Positions 8,363-14,137 of a stretch of DNA of 14,137 nt are shown here, in pieces. The translations under genes and the position numbers were made by a program. The notes beneath the pieces are model-generated. The model ran no database searches and was not told the origin of the DNA. It was given only the letters and a program-made list of their open reading frames with translations. How positions within the stretch are numbered: the stretch's first letter is position 1; every line of letters begins with the position of its first letter. This DNA comes from CAYLNK01 sp964384675 (GTDB taxonomy: Bacteria; Acidobacteriota; Thermoanaerobaculia; UBA5066). The stretch spans positions 1 to 14,137 of the forward strand of contig CAYLNK010000160.1 in NCBI GenBank assembly GCA_964384675.1, given 5' to 3'.

Positions 8363-8866
8363 ATGACGAACGTGCTGATCGAAGACCTCCGCCTCCTCCT
8401 GGTTCGCGACCTCCGGGCCTTCGCGCGCGAGGTGGATCTCTGCCCCGACGACGACGTGCTGTGGCGCGCCATCCCGGGCGTGACGAACACCGTGGGGAAC
8501 CTCGCGCTCCACGTCTCGGGGAACCTGCGCCACTACGTCGGCGCGATCCTCGGCGGCACCGGATACGTGAGGGACCGCCCGCTCGAGTTCTCGCGGCGGA
8601 CGGGTACGCGCGCCGAGGTGAGGGCGGAGATCGAGGACGCGATGGGGGTCGTCTCCCGCGTCCTCCCGGGCCTCTCCGCGGAGGTCCTGGGCCGCGACTA
8701 TCCCGACGCCGCGCTCGGTGTGGTCCTGCCGACCCACCTCTTCCTCCTGCACCTCGCGACCCATCTGGCCCACCACCTCGGGCAGGCCGGCTACCTGAGG
8801 CGCGCGCTCACCGGCGACGCGACGTCGAGCGGCGCGATCTCCATGAAGGAGCTGGCGGCGGGCTGA
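8363..8866 (+). CDS. DinB-like (DUF1572-type) four-helix metal-binding protein
   Basis: A 167-residue cytoplasmic protein with the DinB/YfiT-like four-helix pattern, a fold found in metal-dependent thiol transferases and damage-induced proteins. The first metal-binding helix has TVGNLALHVSGNLRHYVG (43-60, H50). The C-terminal helix has HLATHLAHHLGQAGYLRR (130-147), giving an H-x-x-x-H pair at H134 and H138. With H50 this makes a plausible three-histidine metal site. The aromatic and Gly positions around HVSGNLRHY resemble the DUF1572 branch. The start is ATG 8363 with GAAGAGGGG just upstream. It ends only 10 bp from the convergent kinase stop. Its reaction is unknown; nothing in the context ties it to proline synthesis except position after proB. 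Confidence 0.85.
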   Translation: MTNVLIEDLRLLLVRDLRAFAREVDLCPDDDVLWRAIPGVTNTVGNLALHVSGNLRHYVGAILGGTGYVRDRPLEFSRRTGTRAEVRAEIEDAMGVVSRVLPGLSAEVLGRDYPDAALGVVLPTHLFLLHLATHLAHHLGQAGYLRRALTGDATSSGAISMKELAAG

Positions 8867-8876
8867 CCGCCCGGGC

Positions 8877-11800
8877 TCAGCTCGGGGTGCGGTCCGTCGC
8901 GCGCCGAGCCCGGTTCCGGACCGGCAGGACGAGGCGGAACGTCGAGCCCCTCCCGGCCTCGCTCGTCACCGTCACGTCGCCCCCCATCATCCGGGCGAGC
9001 TGGCGCGAGATCGCGAGCCCGAGGCCGGTTCCGCCGAAGCGGCGGGTCGTGGAGGCGTCGAGCTGGGCGAACGCGTTGAACAGACGGGTCAGCTGCTCGG
9101 GCGTCATGCCGATCCCGGTGTCGGCGACCTCGAACCAGACCTGCGACCCTTCCCCTCCCGCGGTCAGCGTGAGGGTGCCGTTCTCGGTGAACTTGGCGGC
9201 GTTCGAGAGGAGGTTCAGGAGGACCTGCCGGAGCCGCCGGGGGTCGGTCTCCAGCGTGACCGGCAGGCCGTCGCTTCTCCGGTCGAGAAGCTGGTTCCCT
9301 CGCAGGGCCGCCAGGGGGCGCACCGTCGCCACGACGTCGTCGAGGAGGGGCGCCACGGGAAAGGTCTCGGTCGAGAGCTCGAGCTTGCCGGCCTCGATCT
9401 TGGAGACGTCGAGGATGTCGTTCACGAGCGCGAGCTGGTGCCGCGCGGCTCTGGCGATCTTCGAGGCGTCGGTCTCGAGCTCGCCCGAGTACGTCCCGGC
9501 ACGGGCCTCGTCCTCGAGCAGCTCGGCGTAGCCGATGATCGCGTTGAGCGGCGTGCGCAGCTCGTGCGAGACGTTGGCGAGGAAGCGCGTCTTGGTGCGG
9601 CTCGCCTCCTCCGCCCGCGCGAGCGCCTCCTCGGTCCTTGCCTTCTCGGCGCGCAGCTCCTGGGTGCGCTCGGCCACGGCGCCCTCCAGCTCGCGCTGAC
9701 GCGCCTCGAGGGCGCGCGCGCGGAAACGCGCCGAGCCGAAGCCGAGGAGGACGAGCGCGAGCGCGGCCAGGCCGTAGAACGCGGGCGTCTCGCGGAAGCG
9801 CGGGATCACGCGGAACGAGAGGCTCGCGCCGGTGTCGTTCCAGACCCCGTCCTCGTTGGAGGCGAAGACGCGGAACCGGTAACGGCCGTGGCCGACGTGG
9901 GTGTAGCGCGCCACGCGCTCGGCCCCGGCGTCCACCGGCTCGCGGTCGTAGCCCTCCAGCTGGTAGCGGAAGCGCATCCGCTCCGGGGCCCGGAACGAGA
10001 GGCCGGAGTAGCGGAGCTCGAAGCGCTCGCCTCCGGGAGGGACCTCGATCGCTCCTCCTCCGAGCGCCTGGTCCGTGCCGTCCACGAGGAAGCCGGTGAT
10101 CTGGACCGGCGGCGGGATCGGGTTCCTGGCGAGCTGGGTGACGTCGAAGAACGCCACGCCGTCGGTCGTGGGAAAGGCGAGGCGGCCGTCGCGCAGCTTC
10201 CACCCCGCCGTGTGCCCGCCGCCGTTCCCCTCCGCCGAGCGGAGGCCGTCGGCGCGGCCGAAGGCCTCGCACGAGACGCGCTCCGCGCGCCCGTCGGCGA
10301 CCGCGTCGAGCCCGGCGCGTGGACAGCGGAAGATGCCGCGGTTGCTGCTCATCCAGAGGTGGCCGTCGTCCCCGGAGAGCACCTGGTGCACCACGTCGTC
10401 GAAGAGCCCCTGTGCCGAGGTGATCCGGCCGATCGACCCGGCCCGGAGCCGGTCTAGCCCGCCGCCGTGGGTTCCCACCCAGAGCGTGCCGTCCTCGTCG
10501 AGGAGGAGCGCGCGGGCCACGTCGTGCGAGAGACCTTGCTTCGTGCCGATCGCCCGGAACGTCCCGTCGGGGAGGAGCCGCACGACGCCTCCGCCCTCCG
10601 TCGCCGCCCAGAGCGCGCCGTCGCGGTCCTCGCGCATCGAGAAGATGACGTCGCTCGGGAAGCCGGTCTTCGTCGAGAAGACTCCGAGCACCTTGCCGTC
10701 CTTCATCTTCATCAGCCCGCCGCCGTACGTGCCGGCGTAGAGCGTCCCGTCGCTGTGGAGATAGAGGGAGCGGACGATCTCGCTGGAGAGCCCGTCCGCG
10801 AGCCCGAAGCAGCGGATCCGTCCCTTCGAGAGGAGGCCGAGCCCGTGAAACGTCCCGATCCAGACGTCGCCGGCCGGCGTCTCCACGGTCGACCAGACCT
10901 GCTCGTTGCAGAGCCCGTCCTTCTCGAGGAGCACGTCGACGTGCCCGGTCCTCTCGTCCCACCGGTTCAGGCCGCCGCCGTTCGTGCCGACGAGCAGCTC
11001 GCCGCGCGCCGTCTCGTAGACCGAGCGGATGCTCGGCGAAGAGAGTCCCTGGGCGGTCGAGAGGATCTCGGCCTTTCCGGCATGGAGGGCGTTCAGCCCG
11101 CCTCCGGCCGTGCCGATCCAGAGGGTGCCTTCCCGGTCCTCGCCGAAGGAGTTGATCCGACCGCTGGAGAGCCCCTGCGGGAGGCCGAACCGCTCGATCC
11201 GTCCGGTCGCGTCCACGCGGACGAGGCCGCCCCCGACGGTCCCGACGAGGAGCCGTCCGGCGCGGTCCTCGAAGACGGCCTGAACGTCGTTGCTCGGCAG
11301 GCCCTCCGCACGCGCCAGGTGCGAGACGACCCGTCCCTGATGGACGCGCTCCACGCCGCGGCCGTGCGTGCCGACGAAGAGATCGCCGGTCTCGCGGTCG
11401 AGGGCCATCGACAGGACGATGTCGTGCGCGAGGCCCTCCTTCGTGCCGAGCCGGGTGAGCGTGCCGTCCGGCGCGCGGCGCGCCAGCCCGCCCCCGAGCG
11501 TGGCGATCCAGAGGCCGCCCTCGCGGTCCTCGGTCAGCCAGGTGACCCGATCGCTCGGCAGCCCGTCCGCGGTGGTGATCGCGCGGAAGCGCCCGTTCTC
11601 CTCGCGATGCAGCCCACCACCCAGCGTCGCCACCCAGAGAGTCCCGGCGCGGTCCTCCAGGAGGTGCCACACCTGGTCGCTGCGCAGTCCGGCCTCGGCT
11701 CCCCGGTGCGTGAAGACGCCGTCCTTCAGGGTGACGAGGCCGCCTCCCGACGTACCGGCCACGAGCGTGCCGTCGCGCCGCTCGAGGAGGCACTGCACCC

Positions 11801-12086
11801 AGCTGTGGCGGAGCTCCGGCGTCGTCCTCCTGTCGAAGACCGTGAACGAGACGCCGTCGAAGCGCACCAGCCCCTCGTGGGTGCCGAGCCACAGGAAGCC
11901 GTCGCGGGTCTGGAGGATCGCGTTGACGCTGTCGTTCGGAAGTCCGTCCTTCTGCCGGAAGACGCGGTGGACGAGGCGGTCGAGCGGACGCTCCGGGGGG
12001 AAGGCCGCCGCCACGGCTCCAGCAGCCGGTGGCGCCATGGCCAGGCGCAGGCACAGGAAGACCGCCCTCCCGACGTCCCTCGACAT
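8877..12086 (-). CDS. Membrane sensor histidine kinase with 14-repeat periplasmic propeller (Reg_prop/Y_Y_Y)
   Basis: A 1069-residue sensor kinase. A likely signal sequence (about 6-28, hydrophobic, ending AVAAA) leads to a periplasmic region of fourteen propeller-type repeats (48-648). Each is about 43 residues of the form GL-x-S-x-x-V, then DREGTLWIGT, then GGGL. Fourteen suits two seven-bladed propellers. A Y_Y_Y-like beta domain follows (about 686-760), then one membrane helix (769-787) and a coiled coil (788-832). HisKA has SHELRTP with phospho-acceptor H841. The HATPase has an N box with N962, DTGIGM (989-994) and GGTGLGLAI (1018-1026). Known relatives sense sugars or polysaccharide fragments and often end in a receiver and AraC domain. 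This one ends right after the ATPase, so it needs a separate response regulator, absent here. It is convergent with the dinB-like gene and divergent from proA. ATG 12086 keeps the signal sequence; no strong ribosome binding site is visible. Confidence 0.93.
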   Translation of the reverse strand: MSRDVGRAVFLCLRLAMAPPAAGAVAAAFPPERPLDRLVHRVFRQKDGLPNDSVNAILQTRDGFLWLGTHEGLVRFDGVSFTVFDRRTTPELRHSWVQCLLERRDGTLVAGTSGGGLVTLKDGVFTHRGAEAGLRSDQVWHLLEDRAGTLWVATLGGGLHREENGRFRAITTADGLPSDRVTWLTEDREGGLWIATLGGGLARRAPDGTLTRLGTKEGLAHDIVLSMALDRETGDLFVGTHGRGVERVHQGRVVSHLARAEGLPSNDVQAVFEDRAGRLLVGTVGGGLVRVDATGRIERFGLPQGLSSGRINSFGEDREGTLWIGTAGGGLNALHAGKAEILSTAQGLSSPSIRSVYETARGELLVGTNGGGLNRWDERTGHVDVLLEKDGLCNEQVWSTVETPAGDVWIGTFHGLGLLSKGRIRCFGLADGLSSEIVRSLYLHSDGTLYAGTYGGGLMKMKDGKVLGVFSTKTGFPSDVIFSMREDRDGALWAATEGGGVVRLLPDGTFRAIGTKQGLSHDVARALLLDEDGTLWVGTHGGGLDRLRAGSIGRITSAQGLFDDVVHQVLSGDDGHLWMSSNRGIFRCPRAGLDAVADGRAERVSCEAFGRADGLRSAEGNGGGHTAGWKLRDGRLAFPTTDGVAFFDVTQLARNPIPPPVQITGFLVDGTDQALGGGAIEVPPGGERFELRYSGLSFRAPERMRFRYQLEGYDREPVDAGAERVARYTHVGHGRYRFRVFASNEDGVWNDTGASLSFRVIPRFRETPAFYGLAALALVLLGFGSARFRARALEARQRELEGAVAERTQELRAEKARTEEALARAEEASRTKTRFLANVSHELRTPLNAIIGYAELLEDEARAGTYSGELETDASKIARAARHQLALVNDILDVSKIEAGKLELSTETFPVAPLLDDVVATVRPLAALRGNQLLDRRSDGLPVTLETDPRRLRQVLLNLLSNAAKFTENGTLTLTAGGEGSQVWFEVADTGIGMTPEQLTRLFNAFAQLDASTTRRFGGTGLGLAISRQLARMMGGDVTVTSEAGRGSTFRLVLPVRNRARRATDRTPS
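10143..11945 (-). repeat. Tandem propeller-repeat coding region within the histidine kinase
   Basis: Fourteen diverged units averaging about 129 bp encode the propeller repeats. The most conserved parts encode the GL-x-S/N and LW-x-G/A-T-x-GGGL segments. They are protein-level repeats with clear DNA-level divergence, so they are old rather than recently amplified. Blades 4 and 7 (ending IATLGGGL and IGTAGGGL) are among the closest to consensus; the fourteenth (about 610-648) is the weakest. Confidence 0.8.
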
Positions 12087-12115
12087 GTGCGCCTAGGATG
12101 CCACCCCTCCCGCGC

Positions 12116-12121
12116 TATCGT
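12116..12121 (+). promoter_or_regulatory. Possible -10 element (TATCGT) for proA
   Basis: TATCGT followed by CG ends 9 nt before the proA ATG, so transcription would start about 3 nt before the start codon. It lies in the 44-bp divergent gap with the kinase gene. No clear -35 box and no strong ribosome binding site. Confidence 0.3.
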
Positions 12122-12130
12122 CGGGGCGTC

Positions 12131-13498
12131 ATGACCCCAGCCACCGGATCCGATCAGCGCTCCGGGCCGGCTCCAGCCGGAGACCGGGGGCGCGTTCCCG
12201 CTCTGGCCCGGGCCGCCCGCGAGGCGTCCCGCCGTCTCGCTTCCGTGCCGGACGACGTTCGGCGGAACGCGCTCCTGGCCGTGGCGGACACCCTGGCCGG
12301 GCGTGCCCGCGCGATCCTCGCGGCGAACGAGGAGGATCAGCTGGAGGCCCGCCCGCGCGTCGAGGCCGGGGAGATGTCGGCGTCGCTCTTCGCCCGGCTC
12401 GTCCTGACGCCCGCGAAGCTCGCCGAGATCGTGGACGGGGTGCGTGCCGTCGCGTCGCTCCCCGACCCGACCGGCCGGGTCCTCGCACGGACGCTCCTGG
12501 ACGACGGGCTCGAGCTCGTCAAGGTGACGTGTCCGCTCGGCGTCCTCGCGGTCATCTTCGAGGCGCGCCCCGATGCCGGGGTCCAGATCGCGTCGCTGGC
12601 GCTTCGCTCCGGCAACGCCCTGCTGCTGAAGGGGGGGCGCGAGGCGGCCCGCTCGAACGAGGCGCTGATCGGGGTCTTCCACGACGTCCTCGCGAGCTTC
12701 CCCGCGATCCCGCCCGCCGCGTTGACGTTGCTCTCCGGGCGGGAGGAGGTGGCCGCGCTCCTCGCCGAGGAGCGCTCGGTCGACCTGGTGATCCCGCGCG
12801 GGTCGAACGAGCTGGTGCGCTCGATCCAGGCCAGCACGCGGATCCCGGTGATGGGGCACGCCGAAGGCGTGTGCCACGTCTACGTCGACGCAGCCGCCGA
12901 CCCGGCGATGGCGGTCGAGATCGTGCGGGACGCCAAGCTCCAGTACCCGGCGGCCTGCAACGCCGTCGAGACGGTCCTGGTCCACGTCGCCGCGGCGGCC
13001 CGGGTGCTGGAGCCGCTCCTCCTGCGGCTCGCGGCCGAAGGGGTCGAGGTCCGCGCCTGCGGCCGGACGCGCGCCCTCGCTCCAGGAAGGGCGCTCCGCG
13101 CCGCCGCCGAGGAGGACTGGCGGACCGAGCACTCGGGGCCCGTCCTCTCGCTCCGGCTCGTCGACTCGCTCGAGGAAGCGATCGAGCACGTGAACCGCTT
13201 CGGCTCCGGCCATACGGACGCGATCGTCACCGAGGACGCCGGCGCCGCCGAGCGGTTCCTGAAGGAGGTCGATTCCGCGAGCGTCTTCCACAACGCGTCC
13301 ACGCGCTTCGCCGACGGCTTCCGCTACGGGCTCGGCGCCGAGGTCGGGATCGCCACGGGGAAGCTCCACGCGCGCGGCCCGGTGGGGCTGGAGGGGCTCG
13401 TCACCTACAAGTGGAAGCTGTACGGGCACGGAGAGGTGGTGGCCGCGTACTCGGGCCCGGGGCGGCGGGAATTCCGGCACCGTCCCCTCCCGGCGTGA
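12131..13498 (+). CDS. proA: Gamma-glutamyl phosphate reductase
   Basis: Second step of proline synthesis: NADPH-dependent reduction of gamma-glutamyl phosphate to glutamate 5-semialdehyde, which cyclises to pyrroline-5-carboxylate, the ProC substrate. At 455 residues it is slightly longer than the usual 415-430 because of an N-terminal extension rich in G, P, S and D (about residues 1-20). It is an aldehyde-dehydrogenase-fold enzyme showing CPLGVLAVIFEARPDA, LLLKGGREAARSN, VIPRGSNELVR, HAEGVCHVYVD, the catalytic cysteine in QYPAACNAVET (C276), and the C-terminal signature GLGAEVGIATGKLHARGPVG. I chose ATG 12131 because the frame upstream is antisense to the kinase N-terminus. All key residues are present, so the pathway is complete in this window even though proA is detached from proB and proC. 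Confidence 0.97.
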   Translation: MTPATGSDQRSGPAPAGDRGRVPALARAAREASRRLASVPDDVRRNALLAVADTLAGRARAILAANEEDQLEARPRVEAGEMSASLFARLVLTPAKLAEIVDGVRAVASLPDPTGRVLARTLLDDGLELVKVTCPLGVLAVIFEARPDAGVQIASLALRSGNALLLKGGREAARSNEALIGVFHDVLASFPAIPPAALTLLSGREEVAALLAEERSVDLVIPRGSNELVRSIQASTRIPVMGHAEGVCHVYVDAAADPAMAVEIVRDAKLQYPAACNAVETVLVHVAAAARVLEPLLLRLAAEGVEVRACGRTRALAPGRALRAAAEEDWRTEHSGPVLSLRLVDSLEEAIEHVNRFGSGHTDAIVTEDAGAAERFLKEVDSASVFHNASTRFADGFRYGLGAEVGIATGKLHARGPVGLEGLVTYKWKLYGHGEVVAAYSGPGRREFRHRPLPA

Positions 13499-13500
13499 CG

Positions 13501-13506
13501 TAAGCT
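13501..13506 (+). promoter_or_regulatory. Possible -10 element (TAAGCT) for the globin gene
   Basis: TAAGCT followed by CG lies in the 16-bp proA-globin gap and ends 8 nt before the globin ATG, predicting an almost leaderless transcript. Cotranscription from proA is equally possible, since the gap is short and no terminator is visible in it. Confidence 0.25.
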
Positions 13507-13514
13507 CGCGCGCC

Positions 13515-13919
13515 ATGACGGAGCGGGACATGGAGCGCCTCCTCGACAGCTACGACCGCTGTCTCAAAGTCCCGTCCTTCCTCGACGTCTTCTACGAGCA
13601 CTTCATGGGCTCGTCCCCCGAGATCGCCGCGAGGTTCGAGCACACCGACTTCAAGCGGCAGAAGAAGGTCCTGCGCGCGTCGCTCTACGACATGATCCAG
13701 GCGGTCGGACGGTCGGAGTCCGATTTCGCCGTGCTCGATTCCGTGGCGCGCCTCCACGACCGCCACCACCTCGACGTGCCGGCCGCCATGTACGACCTGT
13801 GGCTGGAGAGCCTGCTCTTCGCGATCCGCCGGGCGGACGACCGGTGCGACGCGGACACCGAGCAGGTCTGGCGCGAGGCGCTGAGGCAGGGGATCGCCTA
13901 CCTCGTCTCGAAGCATTGA
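13515..13919 (+). CDS. Single-domain globin
   Basis: A 134-residue haem protein of the bacterial single-domain globin group, with no reductase or sensor domain attached. The pattern SYDRCL, FLDVFYEHF, SSPEI, TDFKRQKKVLRASLY, RLHDRHHLDV, MYDLWLESLL fits a globin family I recall from proteobacteria and acidobacteria. By comparison with flavohaemoglobin, Y27 would be the B10 tyrosine and Q49 the E7 distal glutamine, a pair that hydrogen-bonds O2 or NO. H81 is the best proximal (F8) histidine by spacing to V88 and Y93, although H84 and H85 are close. Likely roles are O2 or NO binding or dioxygenation, but the ligand is not shown by sequence. It starts 16 bp after proA with no clear ribosome binding site, so it may be leaderless or read from proA. 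Its stop codon runs straight into the terminal repeat array. Confidence 0.85.
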   Translation: MTERDMERLLDSYDRCLKVPSFLDVFYEHFMGSSPEIAARFEHTDFKRQKKVLRASLYDMIQAVGRSESDFAVLDSVARLHDRHHLDVPAAMYDLWLESLLFAIRRADDRCDADTEQVWREALRQGIAYLVSKH

Positions 13920-13922
13920 TCC

Positions 13923-13949
13923 GGGGGGGCCTCCGGGACCGGCCCCCCC
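13923..13949 (+). terminator. Strong GC hairpin after the globin gene (first repeat copy)
   Basis: GGGGGGGCC (13923-13931), a nine-base loop TCCGGGACC, then GGCCCCCCC (13941-13949) form a perfect 9-bp stem starting 3 nt after the globin stop. No T tract follows, so it is not a classical intrinsic terminator. It could still stop or stabilise the transcript end. The same hairpin recurs at 14003-14030 (G7 with C9) and 14084-14110. Confidence 0.45.
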
Positions 13950-13957
13950 GTGCCCCC

Positions 13958-13977
13958 CCTGGCCGGGCAGCTCCAGG
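13958..13977 (+). other. Second small inverted repeat in each repeat unit
   Basis: CCTGG (13958-13962) pairs with CCAGG (13973-13977) around a ten-base loop; in copy 1 the stem extends to 6 bp (CCCTGG/CCAGGG). Copy 2 keeps the 5-bp stem. In copy 3 the left arm is changed to CGTAG, so the stem is lost there. Confidence 0.4.
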
Positions 13978-14137
13978 GCGCGAGGCCGGACTTCAGCGAT
14001 CCGGGGGGGCCTCCGGGACCGCCCCCCCCCGTGCCCCCCCTGGCCGGGCAGCTCCAGGTCGCGAGGCCGCGCTTCCGCGATCCGGGGGGGCCTCCGGGAC
14101 CGGCCCCCCCGTGCCCCCCGTAGCCGGGCAGCTCCAG

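Larger units (their letters stand above)
13918..14137. repeat. GC-rich tandem direct repeat array, period 80-81 bp, truncated by the window edge
   Basis: Three copies begin at 13918, 13998 and 14079, each with GATCCGGGGGGGCC; the first GAT overlaps the globin TGA. Copy 1 is 80 bp, copy 2 is 81 bp and copy 3 is cut at 59 bp. Copies share about 90-95% of bases. They differ in C-run length (copy 2 has G then C9 where the others have GG then C7), in a few bases of the GCGAGGCC-containing 3' part, and at CCGTAGCC in copy 3 for CCCTGGCC. Each copy has a G7/C7 inverted repeat and two C-rich tracts flanking GTG. The mixed 80/81 period argues against a coding repeat. It may extend further right. Confidence 0.9.

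Noticed and set aside
8791..12054. 1087-codon minus-strand frame overlapping the kinase
   Set aside because: Out-of-frame shadow: only the neighbouring frame gives HisKA, HATPase and propeller repeats.
12029..12130. Upstream extension of proA by 34 codons
   Set aside because: It overlaps the kinase N-terminus on the other strand and has no similarity to ProA; ATG 12131 gives a nearly normal length.
13898..14137. Open minus-strand frame running through the repeat array from the right edge
   Set aside because: It reads Gly/Pro/Arg-rich because of base composition. The 80/81-bp period shifts frame between copies, so the repeats do not encode a regular peptide. It cannot be fully excluded without sequence to the right.
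13918..14137. CRISPR array
   Set aside because: The whole 80-bp unit is repeated, with no unique spacers between short repeats, and no cas gene is present.

Overview
The window is very GC-rich (roughly 70%) bacterial chromosomal DNA, densely packed with genes. It has no tRNA, rRNA, CRISPR array, transposase or phage gene that I can see. The gene set would suit a soil or sediment lineage such as Acidobacteriota, with Myxococcota or Gemmatimonadota as alternatives: a large Lhr-type helicase, a periplasmic-propeller histidine kinase, a GT-C membrane glycosyltransferase with PA14-like domains, a DinB-fold protein and a single-domain globin. This taxonomic guess rests on gene style only and is weak.

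Layout. Positions 1-3580 hold a minus-strand pair: a 169-residue protein of unknown function (3071-3580) and, overlapping its stop by four bases, lhr (3074 leftwards, cut by the window edge). A 49-bp divergent gap separates this pair from a plus-strand run. That run is a 900-residue membrane glycosyltransferase with two C-terminal PA14-like domains (3630-6332), proC (6380-7198), proB (7195-8325, overlapping proC by four bases) and a DinB-like protein (8363-8866). Facing it tail to tail, with 10 bp between stops, is a 1069-residue sensor histidine kinase on the minus strand (8877-12086). It has fourteen propeller-type repeats, a Y_Y_Y-like domain, one membrane segment, and HisKA and HATPase domains. 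A 44-bp divergent gap then leads to proA (12131-13498) and a small globin (13515-13919). The last 220 bp are a GC-rich tandem repeat of about 80 bp, running off the right edge.

How the genes work together. proB, proA and proC supply the three enzymes from glutamate to proline: glutamate 5-kinase, gamma-glutamyl phosphate reductase and pyrroline-5-carboxylate reductase. All are intact, but proA is split from proC-proB by the dinB-like gene and the kinase. The kinase has no receiver or DNA-binding domain and no response regulator in the window, so its output partner lies elsewhere.

No stretch over 300 bases lacks a gene; the longest is the repeat array at the right end. The gaps are 10-50 bp, and five of them carry TANNNT motifs that look like -10 elements. 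Three lie so close to the start codon that near-leaderless transcripts are likely. I see no clear undescribed multi-gene system. The features most worth following are the terminal repeat array, the PA14-tailed glycosyltransferase, the unknown gene coupled to lhr, and the recurrent promoter-like motif.
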